Shown: positions 53,027-62,133 of the stretch, one piece after another | How positions within the stretch are numbered: position 1 is the first letter of the stretch | Layout of the letters: each line of letters begins with the position of its first letter | Assembly (NCBI GenBank): GCA_964390725.1 | Contig: CAYMIW010000003.1 | Location: 1 to 64,000, forward strand | DNA from: JAABTH01 sp964390725 | GTDB lineage: Bacteria > Bacillota > Dethiobacteria > DTU022 | Length of the DNA stretch: 64,000 bases | Direction of reading: 5' to 3' | Made by a program: the position numbers and the translations under genes | Notes under the pieces: generated by a model | Told to the model about the DNA's origin: nothing | The model's database searches: none | The model's input: the letters and a program-made list of their open reading frames with translations, nothing else

Positions 53027-54124
53027 TTAATTGTCTTCAAATAACTCATCCGGGGCCTGGTGGGGTATACGTGCTATTTCCTTGCTGCCATGATAAAAAA
53101 CTGCTTCCTTACTGCTGGTTATTTTGCCGATATCGGCAACAGGAGCTCCTGCTTCTTTGACTAAGCTGATTACCTCTTCTGCATCTTCAGGCGCTACCTG
53201 AAAAATCATTCTGGCCTGGGTTTCACAAATCAGAATTTCTTCAGGAACAAGGGTTTCAATCTTTAAAGGAACCTTAGCCAGATCAACCTCTGCTCCCAGG
53301 TTGCCGAAACGAACCGATTCGCTTACTGCTGCTCCGATACCGGCTGCGCCCAGATCCGAGCAGGCATTGATTTTACCTGATTTGATAGCAGCGAGAGAAG
53401 CTCCCATGGTTAGCTTTTCTTCCCGGAATAAAGCCTCGGCAGGTCGCATTACATCGGCAAGTCCTGCCCGGTAGAGGGTGTCATTACCGTCATTGCTGGT
53501 TTCCCCTACGATAATCAGCCTGTCTTCCACACTTTTAGCCGGCTTGGTCAGAGGTTTTTCGATCAGTAGTTTTCCAATAACAGCTGCAACAACTGCCGGG
53601 ACTATATCGCTAAATGAAGTTGAAAGACCGCCTCCGACAACAAAAACACCCATAGTTTCGCACATGTCACGAATTCCCTTGACGATTAGGTTGACTCTTT
53701 CACCACTGGTCATAACCTGGCATTCGCCACAGGTACAGTTACCTTTGAAACCGCAGGAGCCAACTATTACCTCCTGGTCAAGCGGTCTTGTACCGATAAA
53801 ATCCAGTAAAAATAAAGGACGGGCGCCCATGGCAACAACATCACGCATGGCTCCTCCGGCACCGGTCGCTGCACTGTCATAAGGGCGGGGTACACATGGG
53901 GAACAGTGGCTCTCCATTTTGGCTACCATCAGACCACTATCGCCGGGCATTTTAAATACGGCAGCATCATCGTTTGCTTCTGGCCCGATTAAAAGCATTC
54001 CTGGGGAAACTTTACTAACAGCATCATTAAGTTGTTTAAACATGCCAAAATCGATTGCCTTGTCTATATTATGATGCAGGTGAATAAACAGGCCGTGCAT
54101 TAAAGCTTTTTCTATTCTATTCAT
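53027..54124 (-). CDS. PurL/AIR-synthase-related protein with a cysteine cluster
   Basis: A 365-aa stand-alone AIRS-fold protein. EANDDAAVFKMPG resembles the Mg/ATP-binding D-D-A-A loop, and MESHCSPCVPRPYDSAATGA with GGAMRDVVAMGARP closely follows the PurL substrate-loop pattern. The position of the PurL catalytic H-N-H is here H-C-S-P-C. A further four cysteines occur in GSCGFKGNCTCGECQ (C-x5-C-x-C-x2-C), suggesting a bound metal or Fe-S cluster. Purine genes are not nearby and full-length PurL is twice this size. It could be a member of the SelD/HypE/ThiL/PurM superfamily with another substrate. Function unknown. Confidence 0.75.
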   Translation of the reverse strand: MNRIEKALMHGLFIHLHHNIDKAIDFGMFKQLNDAVSKVSPGMLLIGPEANDDAAVFKMPGDSGLMVAKMESHCSPCVPRPYDSAATGAGGAMRDVVAMGARPLFLLDFIGTRPLDQEVIVGSCGFKGNCTCGECQVMTSGERVNLIVKGIRDMCETMGVFVVGGGLSTSFSDIVPAVVAAVIGKLLIEKPLTKPAKSVEDRLIIVGETSNDGNDTLYRAGLADVMRPAEALFREEKLTMGASLAAIKSGKINACSDLGAAGIGAAVSESVRFGNLGAEVDLAKVPLKIETLVPEEILICETQARMIFQVAPEDAEEVISLVKEAGAPVADIGKITSSKEAVFYHGSKEIARIPHQAPDELFEDN

Positions 54125-54335
54125 TCAAGTAACCTCCTCATTAGTTGGAAACCGCCATCCATGATTGTTGAGTTTTTAAGACATAGTTTTGATATATTAA
54201 TAGCTGATCATCTTTTTGTTTATTTTATTATTAACTGCCCCGGGGCAGTTTTCCTGCTCCAGATTTGTAACAAATATTTTGGATAAAAAATGTATAATAA
54301 TATCAATGGCAACACTTCCTTGATTGTGGGGTGGC

Positions 54336-56090
54336 ATGATGGAGACAAAAAAAGTGTCCAGGGTAATGGAAGAGATCGGCATAATGCTGGAGCTTAAAAA
54401 TGAAAATCCCTTTAAGAGCAGGGCATACTACAGCGCTGCCCGGATTATTGATCTAATGGGAGATGAAGAACTTGAGCTGTTGGTGCGCGAAGACAAACTT
54501 AAAGATGTTAAAGGAATTGGCGCTGCTTTAAACGAGAAACTGAAAGAGCTGGTGCAGACCGGTAATCTTACTTACTACAAAGAGCTGAAAGCTTCTATAC
54601 CTGAAGGGTTGTTTGAGATTTTAAAAATACCCGGATTGGGTCCCCGTAAGGTTAGGGTCCTACATGACACCCTTGGCATTACAACTCTGGCTGAGCTTGA
54701 ATATGCCTGTCGTGAAAACCGGCTTGTCAGCTTGAAAGGGTTTGGATCCAAGACCCAGCAGAACATTATTGATGGAATTGATTTGTTAAGACATCACCAG
54801 GGCCGCCACTTCTATACCGAAGCAAAAAGCCGGGCTGATCAGCTTATTGCAGCATTGCGTAACGTTCCTGAGGTTATTAACCTGAGTTTAGCTGGAAGCA
54901 TCAGGCGTTGTCGTGAAATTGTTAAAGATATTGATCTGGTTGCTGCTTCTGATGATTCGTCATTAATGGGAGATATTTTTTCTGTACTTCCTGATGTAGA
55001 ACAGGTTATTGCACATGGTGAAAAGAAAGTGACAGTACAGTTGAAAGGAGGGATTAATGCTGACCTGCGTGTAGTGAAACCGGAACAATTTCCCTATGCG
55101 CTGCATCACTTTACCGGTAGTAAAGAACATAATACAGCCTTGCGTTCCCGGGCTAAGTCCCTGGGATTAAAAATGAATGAATATGGTCTTTTCCGGGGAG
55201 ATGAACTGATTCCCTGCAGTAGCGAGGAAGATTTATTTGCAGCCCTGGGTCTTGTTTTCATACCCCCGGAACTTCGTGAAAATAATGGTGAAATTGAAGC
55301 TGCCGGGAAGGGTGTTCTGCCTCACCTGGTTGAAGCTGCGGATATCCGGGGGATATTTCACCTGCACACTACATACAGCGACGGTTCTTCCAGCATGGAA
55401 GAATTAATACAAAGCTGCATAGACAGCGGTTATGAATATATCGGGATTAGCGATCACAGCCAGTCAGCTTTTTATGCCGGAGGCTTAAAAGAGGATGACC
55501 TGAAACAACAGGAAGAAGAGATTCATGGATTGCGTGAAAAATATCCTGAGCTGACCATATTTTGGGGTATAGAATCTGACATAAGGATTGATGGGTCACT
55601 TGATTATTCTGATTCGGTCCTTGAGCAGTTTGACTTTGTAATAGCGTCAGTACATTCAGGTTTAAAAATGGAACGGAATAAAATGAATGAACGGCTTAAG
55701 CGGGTTCTCGAGCACCCTCTGGTAACGATCCTTGGTCATCCGACCAATCGTTTGCTGTTAGGTCGAGAAGCCTCTGCACTTGATCTCGATCTTGTTTTTG
55801 AAACTGCGCAGAATAATGAAGTGGTGCTTGAGCTCAATGCTAATCCTGCACGGCTTGATCTTGATTGGAGGTATCTAAAGAAAGCTAGAGACAAAGGGCT
55901 GCGAATTTCAATCAACCCAGACGCACACAATGTTGAAGGTATTGGAGACACCGATTTTGGTGTGGCAATTGCCCGTAAAGGGTGGCTTGAAAAAAAAGAT
56001 ATATTTAACAGCATGAAGCGTAATGACATGAAGAAATATCTGGAAACTCGTCGTCAGTTATTCTCCAATACGGCGAGTGACAAAGGTTAA
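54336..56090 (+). CDS. polX: PolX-type DNA polymerase/3'-5' exonuclease
   Basis: About 584 aa, typical for bacterial PolX used in gap-filling repair. The N-terminal HhH and fingers region (about 1-150: VKGIGAALNEKLKEL, IPGLGPRKVRVL, LKGFGSKTQQNI) is followed by the nucleotidyltransferase palm with GSIRRCREIVKDIDLV (D-x-D) and INADLRVV (third Asp), and by a C-terminal PHP domain (about 335-570) with HLHTTYSDGSSSMEEL, ISDHSQSAFYAGG and a late INPDAHNVEGI. All catalytic residues are visible. Start ATG 54336 or 54339 (GGGGTGG upstream). The 3' end overlaps the convergent methyltransferase gene by 33 bases. Confidence 0.95.
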   Translation: MMETKKVSRVMEEIGIMLELKNENPFKSRAYYSAARIIDLMGDEELELLVREDKLKDVKGIGAALNEKLKELVQTGNLTYYKELKASIPEGLFEILKIPGLGPRKVRVLHDTLGITTLAELEYACRENRLVSLKGFGSKTQQNIIDGIDLLRHHQGRHFYTEAKSRADQLIAALRNVPEVINLSLAGSIRRCREIVKDIDLVAASDDSSLMGDIFSVLPDVEQVIAHGEKKVTVQLKGGINADLRVVKPEQFPYALHHFTGSKEHNTALRSRAKSLGLKMNEYGLFRGDELIPCSSEEDLFAALGLVFIPPELRENNGEIEAAGKGVLPHLVEAADIRGIFHLHTTYSDGSSSMEELIQSCIDSGYEYIGISDHSQSAFYAGGLKEDDLKQQEEEIHGLREKYPELTIFWGIESDIRIDGSLDYSDSVLEQFDFVIASVHSGLKMERNKMNERLKRVLEHPLVTILGHPTNRLLLGREASALDLDLVFETAQNNEVVLELNANPARLDLDWRYLKKARDKGLRISINPDAHNVEGIGDTDFGVAIARKGWLEKKDIFNSMKRNDMKKYLETRRQLFSNTASDKG

Positions 56091-56834
56091 CTTAGCTTCT
56101 GACTCCTCATCATTTTTAATCGGTTCCAGGCTAAAACTGGGGTAAATGCCCAGAACAGTGAAACCACATTTTTTAAGCAATTCGCTGACCAGTCCAGGTG
56201 GGTAGTCCTGCTCCTGGTGTTCCTCGTAATATTTCTTATAAAGGCCGTTTTCAACCAGACGAAAAATAATTAACTTGATTGACCAGATATTGGTTTCATA
56301 ATTGAAGTTACTCTCCCAAAAAAAAGTGAACTGATCATCTTCAGCAACTTCACTGTTTTTCTCCCCGGAGAGTGGACGTAATCTCGGGCGGGTCAAATCA
56401 AAAACGAAAAACCCTTCAGGATTGAGTATTGTATGTATATTCTTAAAAGCAGAAGCCAACCGTTCTGTCCCGATCAAGTAATTCAAGCCATCCTGAAACA
56501 GCACTGCTAAGTCAAAGCTTTCCTGTAATTTCAGCCGGCATAGATCACTTTGGAGAAACCTGAGGTTATGGAGTGTTTCACCTTTGATTTTATTCTGTGC
56601 TATTTTGATCATTGCTGTAGACAGATCAATTCCGGTTGTCAGTTTGCCTCGCCTGGCAAACGGTATGGTTGAGCTGCCGGTACCACAGGCCAGGTCCAAT
56701 ACTGAATTAAAACTGCCGTTGTGCAGAGAAACCAGGGCTTCAACGTAGTTAACCCATCCTTGATAATCTACTGAAGCCATGATTTCATCGTAAATAGATG
56801 CGATGGAGTTATAGGTTGTATTTTTCAAAATCAA
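56058..56834 (-). CDS. Class I SAM-dependent methyltransferase
   Basis: A 258-aa methyltransferase. Motif I SVLDLACGTGSSTIPFARRG (about residues 40-59), acidic motif II GIDLSTAMIKIA and LRFLQSDLCRL fit the Methyltransf_11/25 families. Residues 200-258 form a variable C-terminal region. The start codon is TTG 56834, with TTG 56828 also possible after GGGAAGG. It is the only gene on the minus strand here and its 3' end lies inside polX. Substrate unknown. Confidence 0.85.
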   Translation of the reverse strand: MILKNTTYNSIASIYDEIMASVDYQGWVNYVEALVSLHNGSFNSVLDLACGTGSSTIPFARRGKLTTGIDLSTAMIKIAQNKIKGETLHNLRFLQSDLCRLKLQESFDLAVLFQDGLNYLIGTERLASAFKNIHTILNPEGFFVFDLTRPRLRPLSGEKNSEVAEDDQFTFFWESNFNYETNIWSIKLIIFRLVENGLYKKYYEEHQEQDYPPGLVSELLKKCGFTVLGIYPSFSLEPIKNDEESEAKLTFVTRRIGE

Positions 56835-57019
56835 TCAACCTTCCCTGTCTTAATGTATATTTTCTGCCCGGCCTGAATACAATTGATCTTTTAACGCTGA
56901 CATAATATCATGAAGAATAAGTGAAAAGCAAAATCCGGCTGTCGGCAGGGGATATCAAAGGCATAAAATACCGTTCGGCCCACTGATTGTTTTTATCTGG
57001 CGGGTTGGGAAGGAACAAT

Positions 57020-57589
57020 ATGGAGATTATATTAAGTATATTAATTGGAATTAGTCTCAGTGCAACCAGTGGATTTCGAATTTTTGTTCCCATCCTGGTT
57101 TTGAGTATTGCTTCCCTGGTTGGCTGGGTAGAGCTAACACCTGCATTTGCCTGGATTGGCACATACCCGGTTATGGCAGCCCTCTTAATGGCAACAGTTA
57201 TCGAGACTGTGGCATATTTTTTCCCTTATGTTGATAATCTACTTGCGGCTGTAGCTACTCCTCTCAGTATACTGGCCGGTATCATCATCACTGTTTCTGT
57301 AATGGTTGATCTGCCACCCATGCTTACCTGGGTCCTGGCCATAATAGCTGGTGGTGGAGCAGCGCTGGGGGGAAATGTAGTCAGTAACACCGTGCATGCC
57401 GGCTCTACAGCGGCCACGGGAGGTGTTGCGAATCCGGTTGTTTCATTTTTTGAAAGCATACTGGCAGTGCTCCTGTCATTTATGGCAGTTGTAATGCCGG
57501 TAGTTGCTGCGCTATTGTTGATGATGGCAATTATCATTATAATAAGGATATATAGAAGACGAAAAACAAAACCTTTGTTGCCTAAATAA
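57020..57589 (+). CDS. DUF4126 membrane protein
   Basis: A 189-aa, 5-6 helix membrane protein starting MEIILSILIGISLSATSGFR, the DUF4126 pattern, with a repeated Gly/Ala-rich half (LAIIAGGGAALGGNVVSNT and STAATGGVANPVVSFFES). The function of the family is not known. ATG 57020 follows GGGAAGGAA; the open frame reaches 56987. It ends in a basic tail RRRKTKPLLPK, probably cytoplasmic. Confidence 0.85.
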   Translation: MEIILSILIGISLSATSGFRIFVPILVLSIASLVGWVELTPAFAWIGTYPVMAALLMATVIETVAYFFPYVDNLLAAVATPLSILAGIIITVSVMVDLPPMLTWVLAIIAGGGAALGGNVVSNTVHAGSTAATGGVANPVVSFFESILAVLLSFMAVVMPVVAALLLMMAIIIIIRIYRRRKTKPLLPK

Positions 57590-57732
57590 CCCCTGATTCG
57601 TTATTTATCCTTAGAGTGATGATTTTGAATAATGAAGGGAATCTAAGCATTTATATTGAAATAGTATATTTGTGATAATAAATAATTTTAATTGTGGTTT
57701 TTCGAAAATCTGTTTCCGAAAGGTGAAATAAC

Positions 57733-59166
57733 TTGGCCGGTAAAAAATCTAAAGATCAAACCGATTACTATACCCGTGAAAATGTTAGGGAAATGATGGA
57801 AAAGCTTCCCGATCCGATTTTCGTCACGGATGCTTCCGGCAATGTCCTTCTGACAAATTCTGCAGCGGCTTATTCCATGGATATAGCGCCCGGTAAGATG
57901 CTTCAGTCAAACGTGATGGATTTGGTCGACAAAGGATATTATTCAATGACCAATGTAACTGAGACAGTCAAGCACAAGAAAACCATCAGTGGGACTATAA
58001 AAACTAAAATCGGGGTTGAATATATTTCAACCAGTACACCTGTTTTTGATAAAGAAGGTAACGTTACCCTGGTGATTACTTATGGTCGTCCTCTTGAACA
58101 GTCAGGGAAAAAAAATGTAAAAGAGCAAAGTGAACAGGAGGAAAGACGTAAACGCGAAATTGATTACCTGCGCAGTTATGTTTTTGATCAGGATATGGTT
58201 ATTGCTGAAAGCCGCAACATGCAAAAAGTATTGCTTACTGCCCATGCAGTTGCCCAGACTGACAGCACAGTTGTTCTGTATGGAGAAACCGGTACCGGAA
58301 AAGATATTTTGGCTAAGTATATTCATAAGAACAGCAAGCGGGCTAAAGAAGCATTTATTGCTACCAACTGTGCCACCTTGAATGAAAGTTTGGTTGAGTC
58401 GGAACTATTTGGTTATGAAAAAGGAGCATTTACCGGGGCTCTGAGCGAAGGGAAAATTGGTTTGTTTGCTGCGGCAAACAGGGGAACTTTGTTTCTTGAT
58501 GAGATTGCGGAACTTCCCTTGCCCCTGCAGGCTAAGTTGCTAAGGGTGCTTGAAACCGGGGCTATTCGTAGAATAGGCAGTAATGTGGAAGAAAAGAGCA
58601 ATTTCAGGTTAATTGCCGCCACCCACAGGGATTTGAAGAAAATGGTAGACGAAGGCACTTTCCGCTATGACCTTTATTACAGGCTGAATGTAGTACCGAT
58701 TAATATTCCTCCGCTTAGAGATCGTCATGAAGATATACTGGCTCTGTCTTCGATGTTTGTTGAGGAGTATAATAAAAAGTATAGTGCTGATTTTGTGCTG
58801 GACCCGGAAATACTTAAATCTTTTCAGGAATATAACTGGCCTGGCAACGTCAGGGAACTACGAAATGTTATTGAAAGAAATGTGATAATCAATTTGCATA
58901 AATATGATGAAGACAATCTTTCGGTTATGCCTCACCTGCCCAGCAATGATCACGGGGATATTAATATATTTAAAGCCCTGGGCCTTGGTGGATCCCTCAA
59001 AGAAGTTATGAAAAAAGTTGAGGAACAGTATATCCGATTGGCCCTTAAAGAAACCGGGGGTAAAGTTGGTAAGGCCGCAGAAAAACTGGGTATTTACAGA
59101 ACTGTTTTATATCGTAAATTGAAAGAATATGAAGAAAAAAATGAAGAAAAAAATAAAGAAGCGTAA
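57733..59166 (+). CDS. PAS-sigma54 activator (NtrC-like, Fis-type HTH)
   Basis: A 477-aa enhancer-binding protein. A PAS domain (about 12-120: LPDPIFVTDASGNVLLTNSA) replaces a receiver domain, so it senses a ligand directly. The AAA+ core (about 160-390) has Walker A GETGTGKDILAKYI, the sigma54-contact motif KGAFTGALSEG, Walker B GTLFLDEIAEL and the arginine-finger region FRYDLYYRLNVVPINIPPLR. The C-terminal Fis-like HTH is GKVGKAAEKLGIYRTVLYRK. The start is TTG 57733 after AAAGGTGA. A sigma54 promoter is found 195 bases downstream in front of the HAD-ECH gene, its probable target. Confidence 0.94.
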   Translation: MAGKKSKDQTDYYTRENVREMMEKLPDPIFVTDASGNVLLTNSAAAYSMDIAPGKMLQSNVMDLVDKGYYSMTNVTETVKHKKTISGTIKTKIGVEYISTSTPVFDKEGNVTLVITYGRPLEQSGKKNVKEQSEQEERRKREIDYLRSYVFDQDMVIAESRNMQKVLLTAHAVAQTDSTVVLYGETGTGKDILAKYIHKNSKRAKEAFIATNCATLNESLVESELFGYEKGAFTGALSEGKIGLFAAANRGTLFLDEIAELPLPLQAKLLRVLETGAIRRIGSNVEEKSNFRLIAATHRDLKKMVDEGTFRYDLYYRLNVVPINIPPLRDRHEDILALSSMFVEEYNKKYSADFVLDPEILKSFQEYNWPGNVRELRNVIERNVIINLHKYDEDNLSVMPHLPSNDHGDINIFKALGLGGSLKEVMKKVEEQYIRLALKETGGKVGKAAEKLGIYRTVLYRKLKEYEEKNEEKNKEA

Positions 59167-59362
59167 TTTTTACCTTATGACTATTGACAGGTTCTGCTCC
59201 GGTAAAGTTAACTCCGTAAATGAACCCAAAACGATATAATTGTATAATTTCTGAAAAAAGATGTCTCAATAGAGGTTCATTGTTGTTGGCTGCAGAAAGA
59301 AGACCATTTCAGCCTGTCTTATGTTTATTGCCCTTAATAAAAAGTGATGAAGGATTGTATCT

Positions 59363-59377
59363 TGGCATGAAGATTGC
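59363..59377 (+). promoter_or_regulatory. Sigma54 (-24/-12) promoter of the hydroxyacyl-CoA dehydrogenase/hydratase gene
   Basis: TTGGCATGAAGATTGCTTT contains GG (59364-59365), exactly ten bases, then GC (59376-59377), matching TGGCAC-N5-TTGC with one departure (T for C). Transcription would start near 59389, about 23 bases before ATG 59412. The gene just upstream encodes a sigma54 activator. Confidence 0.85.
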
Positions 59378-59411
59378 TTTATTATGATCTGGCAAGTTCC
59401 GGGAGGTAGGG

Positions 59412-61454
59412 ATGAGTAAAGCATTTTCCATAGGGATAATAGGTGCCAATGCAACAGGTTGCTCAATCGCCCAAAAAATGGCGGTTGAAGGGCTGTCTGT
59501 TACTATATATGATACTCAGAACAGTCTGCTGGATTGCTGCCTGGACCGGATAAATGATTATATTGAGCTGGAAATTGAAAAAGGCAAGATCGATTCATCC
59601 AAAGCCGGGGTTATTACAAGAAAGATTCATATCACTAGACTATTTGAAGATTTTAAAGCAGCTGATCTGGTTATTGATGCCAGTTTTGAGCCGTTGAAAA
59701 ATAAGACAGGGCTATTCAATTGTTTGAATAGCGTCTGCCGGGATAACACTGTATATGCCACGGTTGCTAATGGAAAACCTGTATCGGAAGTCGCTGCCTG
59801 TAGCGGACGGGCTGATCGATTTATTGGGTTGCATTACGTGAATGATCCATCTCATAACCGCCTGGTTGAAATAATTCCACTAAGGGAAACCAGCAAGGAA
59901 TCAGTTGAAAAGGTTTTGCAGATTGCCAGGGATCAAGGGAAAACAGCGATCCTGGTTCGTGATGTGCCTGGTTTTGCCATTAGCAGGATTTCCCTAGCTT
60001 TGTGTAACGAGGCATTACGTCTGCTCGATGAAAAGGTAGCTAATGTTCATACTATTGAGGAAGCAGCTAAGAGAGCATTTTATACAAATAAAGGACCATT
60101 TGAACTGATTAATAATTTTGAGTTGCAGCAAATCCTCTCCCTGTCAGAGTTGATCAGTGCAGAAGGCGATTCTTTATATTTGCCTCCACTGGTTTTGAAG
60201 AAATACATAATGGAGGGAGAACCCTTTTTACTGGACGGGATCGTTGATTTCAACCGTTTTGGTTTAGTGATTGAACGCTTGTATGCCGCTGTTTTTAAAG
60301 CTGCCCTCAAACTGGTTGAAGATAAAATTGCTGCCAGCGTTGAAGACGTTGATCGGGGAGTCAAAATAGGGTTAAGATGGCGTTATGGTCCTTATGAGCT
60401 GATGAACAGGATAAGTATTAACGAAGCATACCGTCTTATAAAAGAAATGAGCCTGAAGAGGAATAGCTTCCAGGTGCCGGTATTACTCAAGAAGCAAAAA
60501 GAAAAAGAAATGCCCTTTGAGTTCAAGTATGTTGATCTGGAAATAAAGAAAGAGTTGGCCCTGGTTACGATCAATCGTCCCGAAGCTATGAATGCGCTCA
60601 ATCGTGACATTATTGAGCAGTTGACAGGTATTGTCAACCAGGTTGAAAGCGATCCCGGTATAGAAGCCATTATTATCCAGGGGGCAGGCAAGACATTTGT
60701 TGCCGGCGCTGATATTAAATATTTTGTTGACAATGTTAAATCCGACAACGTTGCGGCCAATTATATCTTTACCAGGCTGGGACATGATCTGTTTTCTCGC
60801 CTTGAGGAGTCACAAAAGCTAACTGTGGCTATGGTTGACGGACTGACCCTGGGCAGTGGCAGTGAGCTTGCCCTAGCCTGCCAGGCAATAGTTGCCACAC
60901 CGGTTAGTTCTTTTGGTTTTCCGGAAACGTCAATTGGGTTGTTTCCGGGTTTAGGTGGGATGATCAGGCTGGAGAGACATTTAGGCCGAGAACTGGCGAA
61001 ATTCTTTATTTTCACCGGAAGTATGATTAGTGCTGAAGAAGCATACAACTTGGGGTTGGTTACAAAACTTGTTGAAAGGCCTAATCTTTTTGATGCGGTC
61101 CAGGAGCTGCTAGCAGAGGGAAAACCGAACAAGTTCAGGAAGAGAGAGATCCCGAAGTCTTTTGAGCAAAAGAGAGCTGTTTGTTCTGATTTGAATGTCC
61201 AACGGTTATTAAACGGCGAACTTCCCCTTGATGTGAACTCTAAACTTGCCAGGCAAACATTAAAACAAGTTGCTGTTAAAGCTCCGATTGCTTTACGCAT
61301 GGCTAACGAACTGATTGACCGCCAGTCGGGTATGCCAATCGATGATGCTATTGAGCTTGAACTGGCCCGCCTTTTTGAAATATTTGCTGCACATGATACT
61401 CTGGTAGGGTTAGAATCTCAACCGGGCCAGGTGCCCCAATTCAGGGGTTATTAG
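59412..61454 (+). CDS. Bifunctional 3-hydroxyacyl-CoA dehydrogenase / enoyl-CoA hydratase, HAD-ECH order
   Basis: A 680-aa fusion. Residues about 1-185 are the NAD-binding 3-hydroxyacyl-CoA dehydrogenase domain, 190-370 its helical C-terminal domain(s), and 375-680 an enoyl-CoA hydratase. The hydratase keeps both catalytic glutamates (GSGSELALACQAI and FPETSIGLFPGLGG) and the AGKTFVAGADIKYF oxyanion region. The dehydrogenase has the catalytic H141 in GLHYVNDP and the LVEIIP glutamate, but the dinucleotide loop reads GANATG instead of GxGxxG and a usual GFxxNR asparagine is Ser (PGFAISRIS). The order is the reverse of FadB and matches archaeal crotonyl-CoA hydratase/3-hydroxybutyryl-CoA dehydrogenases. 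It sits under a sigma54 promoter. Confidence 0.92.
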   Translation: MSKAFSIGIIGANATGCSIAQKMAVEGLSVTIYDTQNSLLDCCLDRINDYIELEIEKGKIDSSKAGVITRKIHITRLFEDFKAADLVIDASFEPLKNKTGLFNCLNSVCRDNTVYATVANGKPVSEVAACSGRADRFIGLHYVNDPSHNRLVEIIPLRETSKESVEKVLQIARDQGKTAILVRDVPGFAISRISLALCNEALRLLDEKVANVHTIEEAAKRAFYTNKGPFELINNFELQQILSLSELISAEGDSLYLPPLVLKKYIMEGEPFLLDGIVDFNRFGLVIERLYAAVFKAALKLVEDKIAASVEDVDRGVKIGLRWRYGPYELMNRISINEAYRLIKEMSLKRNSFQVPVLLKKQKEKEMPFEFKYVDLEIKKELALVTINRPEAMNALNRDIIEQLTGIVNQVESDPGIEAIIIQGAGKTFVAGADIKYFVDNVKSDNVAANYIFTRLGHDLFSRLEESQKLTVAMVDGLTLGSGSELALACQAIVATPVSSFGFPETSIGLFPGLGGMIRLERHLGRELAKFFIFTGSMISAEEAYNLGLVTKLVERPNLFDAVQELLAEGKPNKFRKREIPKSFEQKRAVCSDLNVQRLLNGELPLDVNSKLARQTLKQVAVKAPIALRMANELIDRQSGMPIDDAIELELARLFEIFAAHDTLVGLESQPGQVPQFRGY

Positions 61455-61523
61455 TAACCATGTTTCTGGCCAGGCAATGTACTGCTTAAACTAATGAAAT
61501 GTTTCACAAGGAGGTGTCACCGG

Positions 61524-62042
61524 ATGGATAAAGGGAAAATGAGTAAGGAGGAAATCCTAGATTTTGTCGAAAAAAAGGCGGTGGAAGCACAGTTAAGGGA
61601 TGATACATGTGCCAGAAGTACACTTCACGGTTTGAGTTGTTATTTTGATTGTATAACAGAGAAGATGGTTGCTGCTTCCTGGGCTTTTACCGGCGGAGTT
61701 GCTGCCAGCAGTGGATCCTGCGGTGCTTTATGCAGTTCGCTTTTTGCAATAGGTGCAAAGTATATGCCTACGGTTAAAGAGGTCGAGAATAATGTTGAAG
61801 GCACCCAGGAGAGGTTTGAATTTGCCAGGGATAAAATGTTTGCATTTCGTGATGCTTTTGCCAGGGAGTTCGGAGGTTTGACCTGTTACAAGGTTCAGGA
61901 AGGAGTCTTGGGAAGAGGATATAATTTGCTTGAAGAAAAGGAATTGGTGGAGTTTCTTAACCTGGAAGGGCATCGTGAAGAATGTGGGAAAGTAGTTGGT
62001 AAGGCGGCAAGAATGGCAGCGGAATTTATGTTGGATGATTGA
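61524..62042 (+). CDS. C_GCAxxG_C_C family redox protein
   Basis: A 172-aa protein of the putative redox-active C_GCAxxG_C_C family. Cysteines occur in DDTCARSTLHGLSCYFDC, SSGSCGALCSS and later LTCYKV and REECGK, eight in all. The family is thought to bind Fe-S clusters or pass electrons, but no member is well characterised. ATG 61524 follows a near-perfect AAGGAGGT (61508-61515); the open frame reaches 61494. It lies 69 bases after the HAD-ECH gene and 91 bases before an AOR, so it may be an electron-transfer partner for the AOR. Confidence 0.85.
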   Translation: MDKGKMSKEEILDFVEKKAVEAQLRDDTCARSTLHGLSCYFDCITEKMVAASWAFTGGVAASSGSCGALCSSLFAIGAKYMPTVKEVENNVEGTQERFEFARDKMFAFRDAFAREFGGLTCYKVQEGVLGRGYNLLEEKELVEFLNLEGHREECGKVVGKAARMAAEFMLDD

Positions 62043-62133
62043 CAAGTGCCATGCTGTCAATTAAGCTATTGGTATATAGATATATATAAATTGCAACATA
62101 ATAATTAGTTAGAATAATTGGAGGTGGATGTAA

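Noticed and set aside
53027..54124. Calling the AIR-synthase-related gene purL
   Set aside because: Half the expected length, altered catalytic histidine loop, added cysteine cluster and no purine genes nearby.
61455..61523. A sigma54-like sequence (AGGCAATGTACTGCTT) before the C_GCAxxG gene
   Set aside because: The GG to GC distance is nine bases, not ten, and the TTGC half is poor; the gene can be read from the promoter upstream of the HAD-ECH gene.
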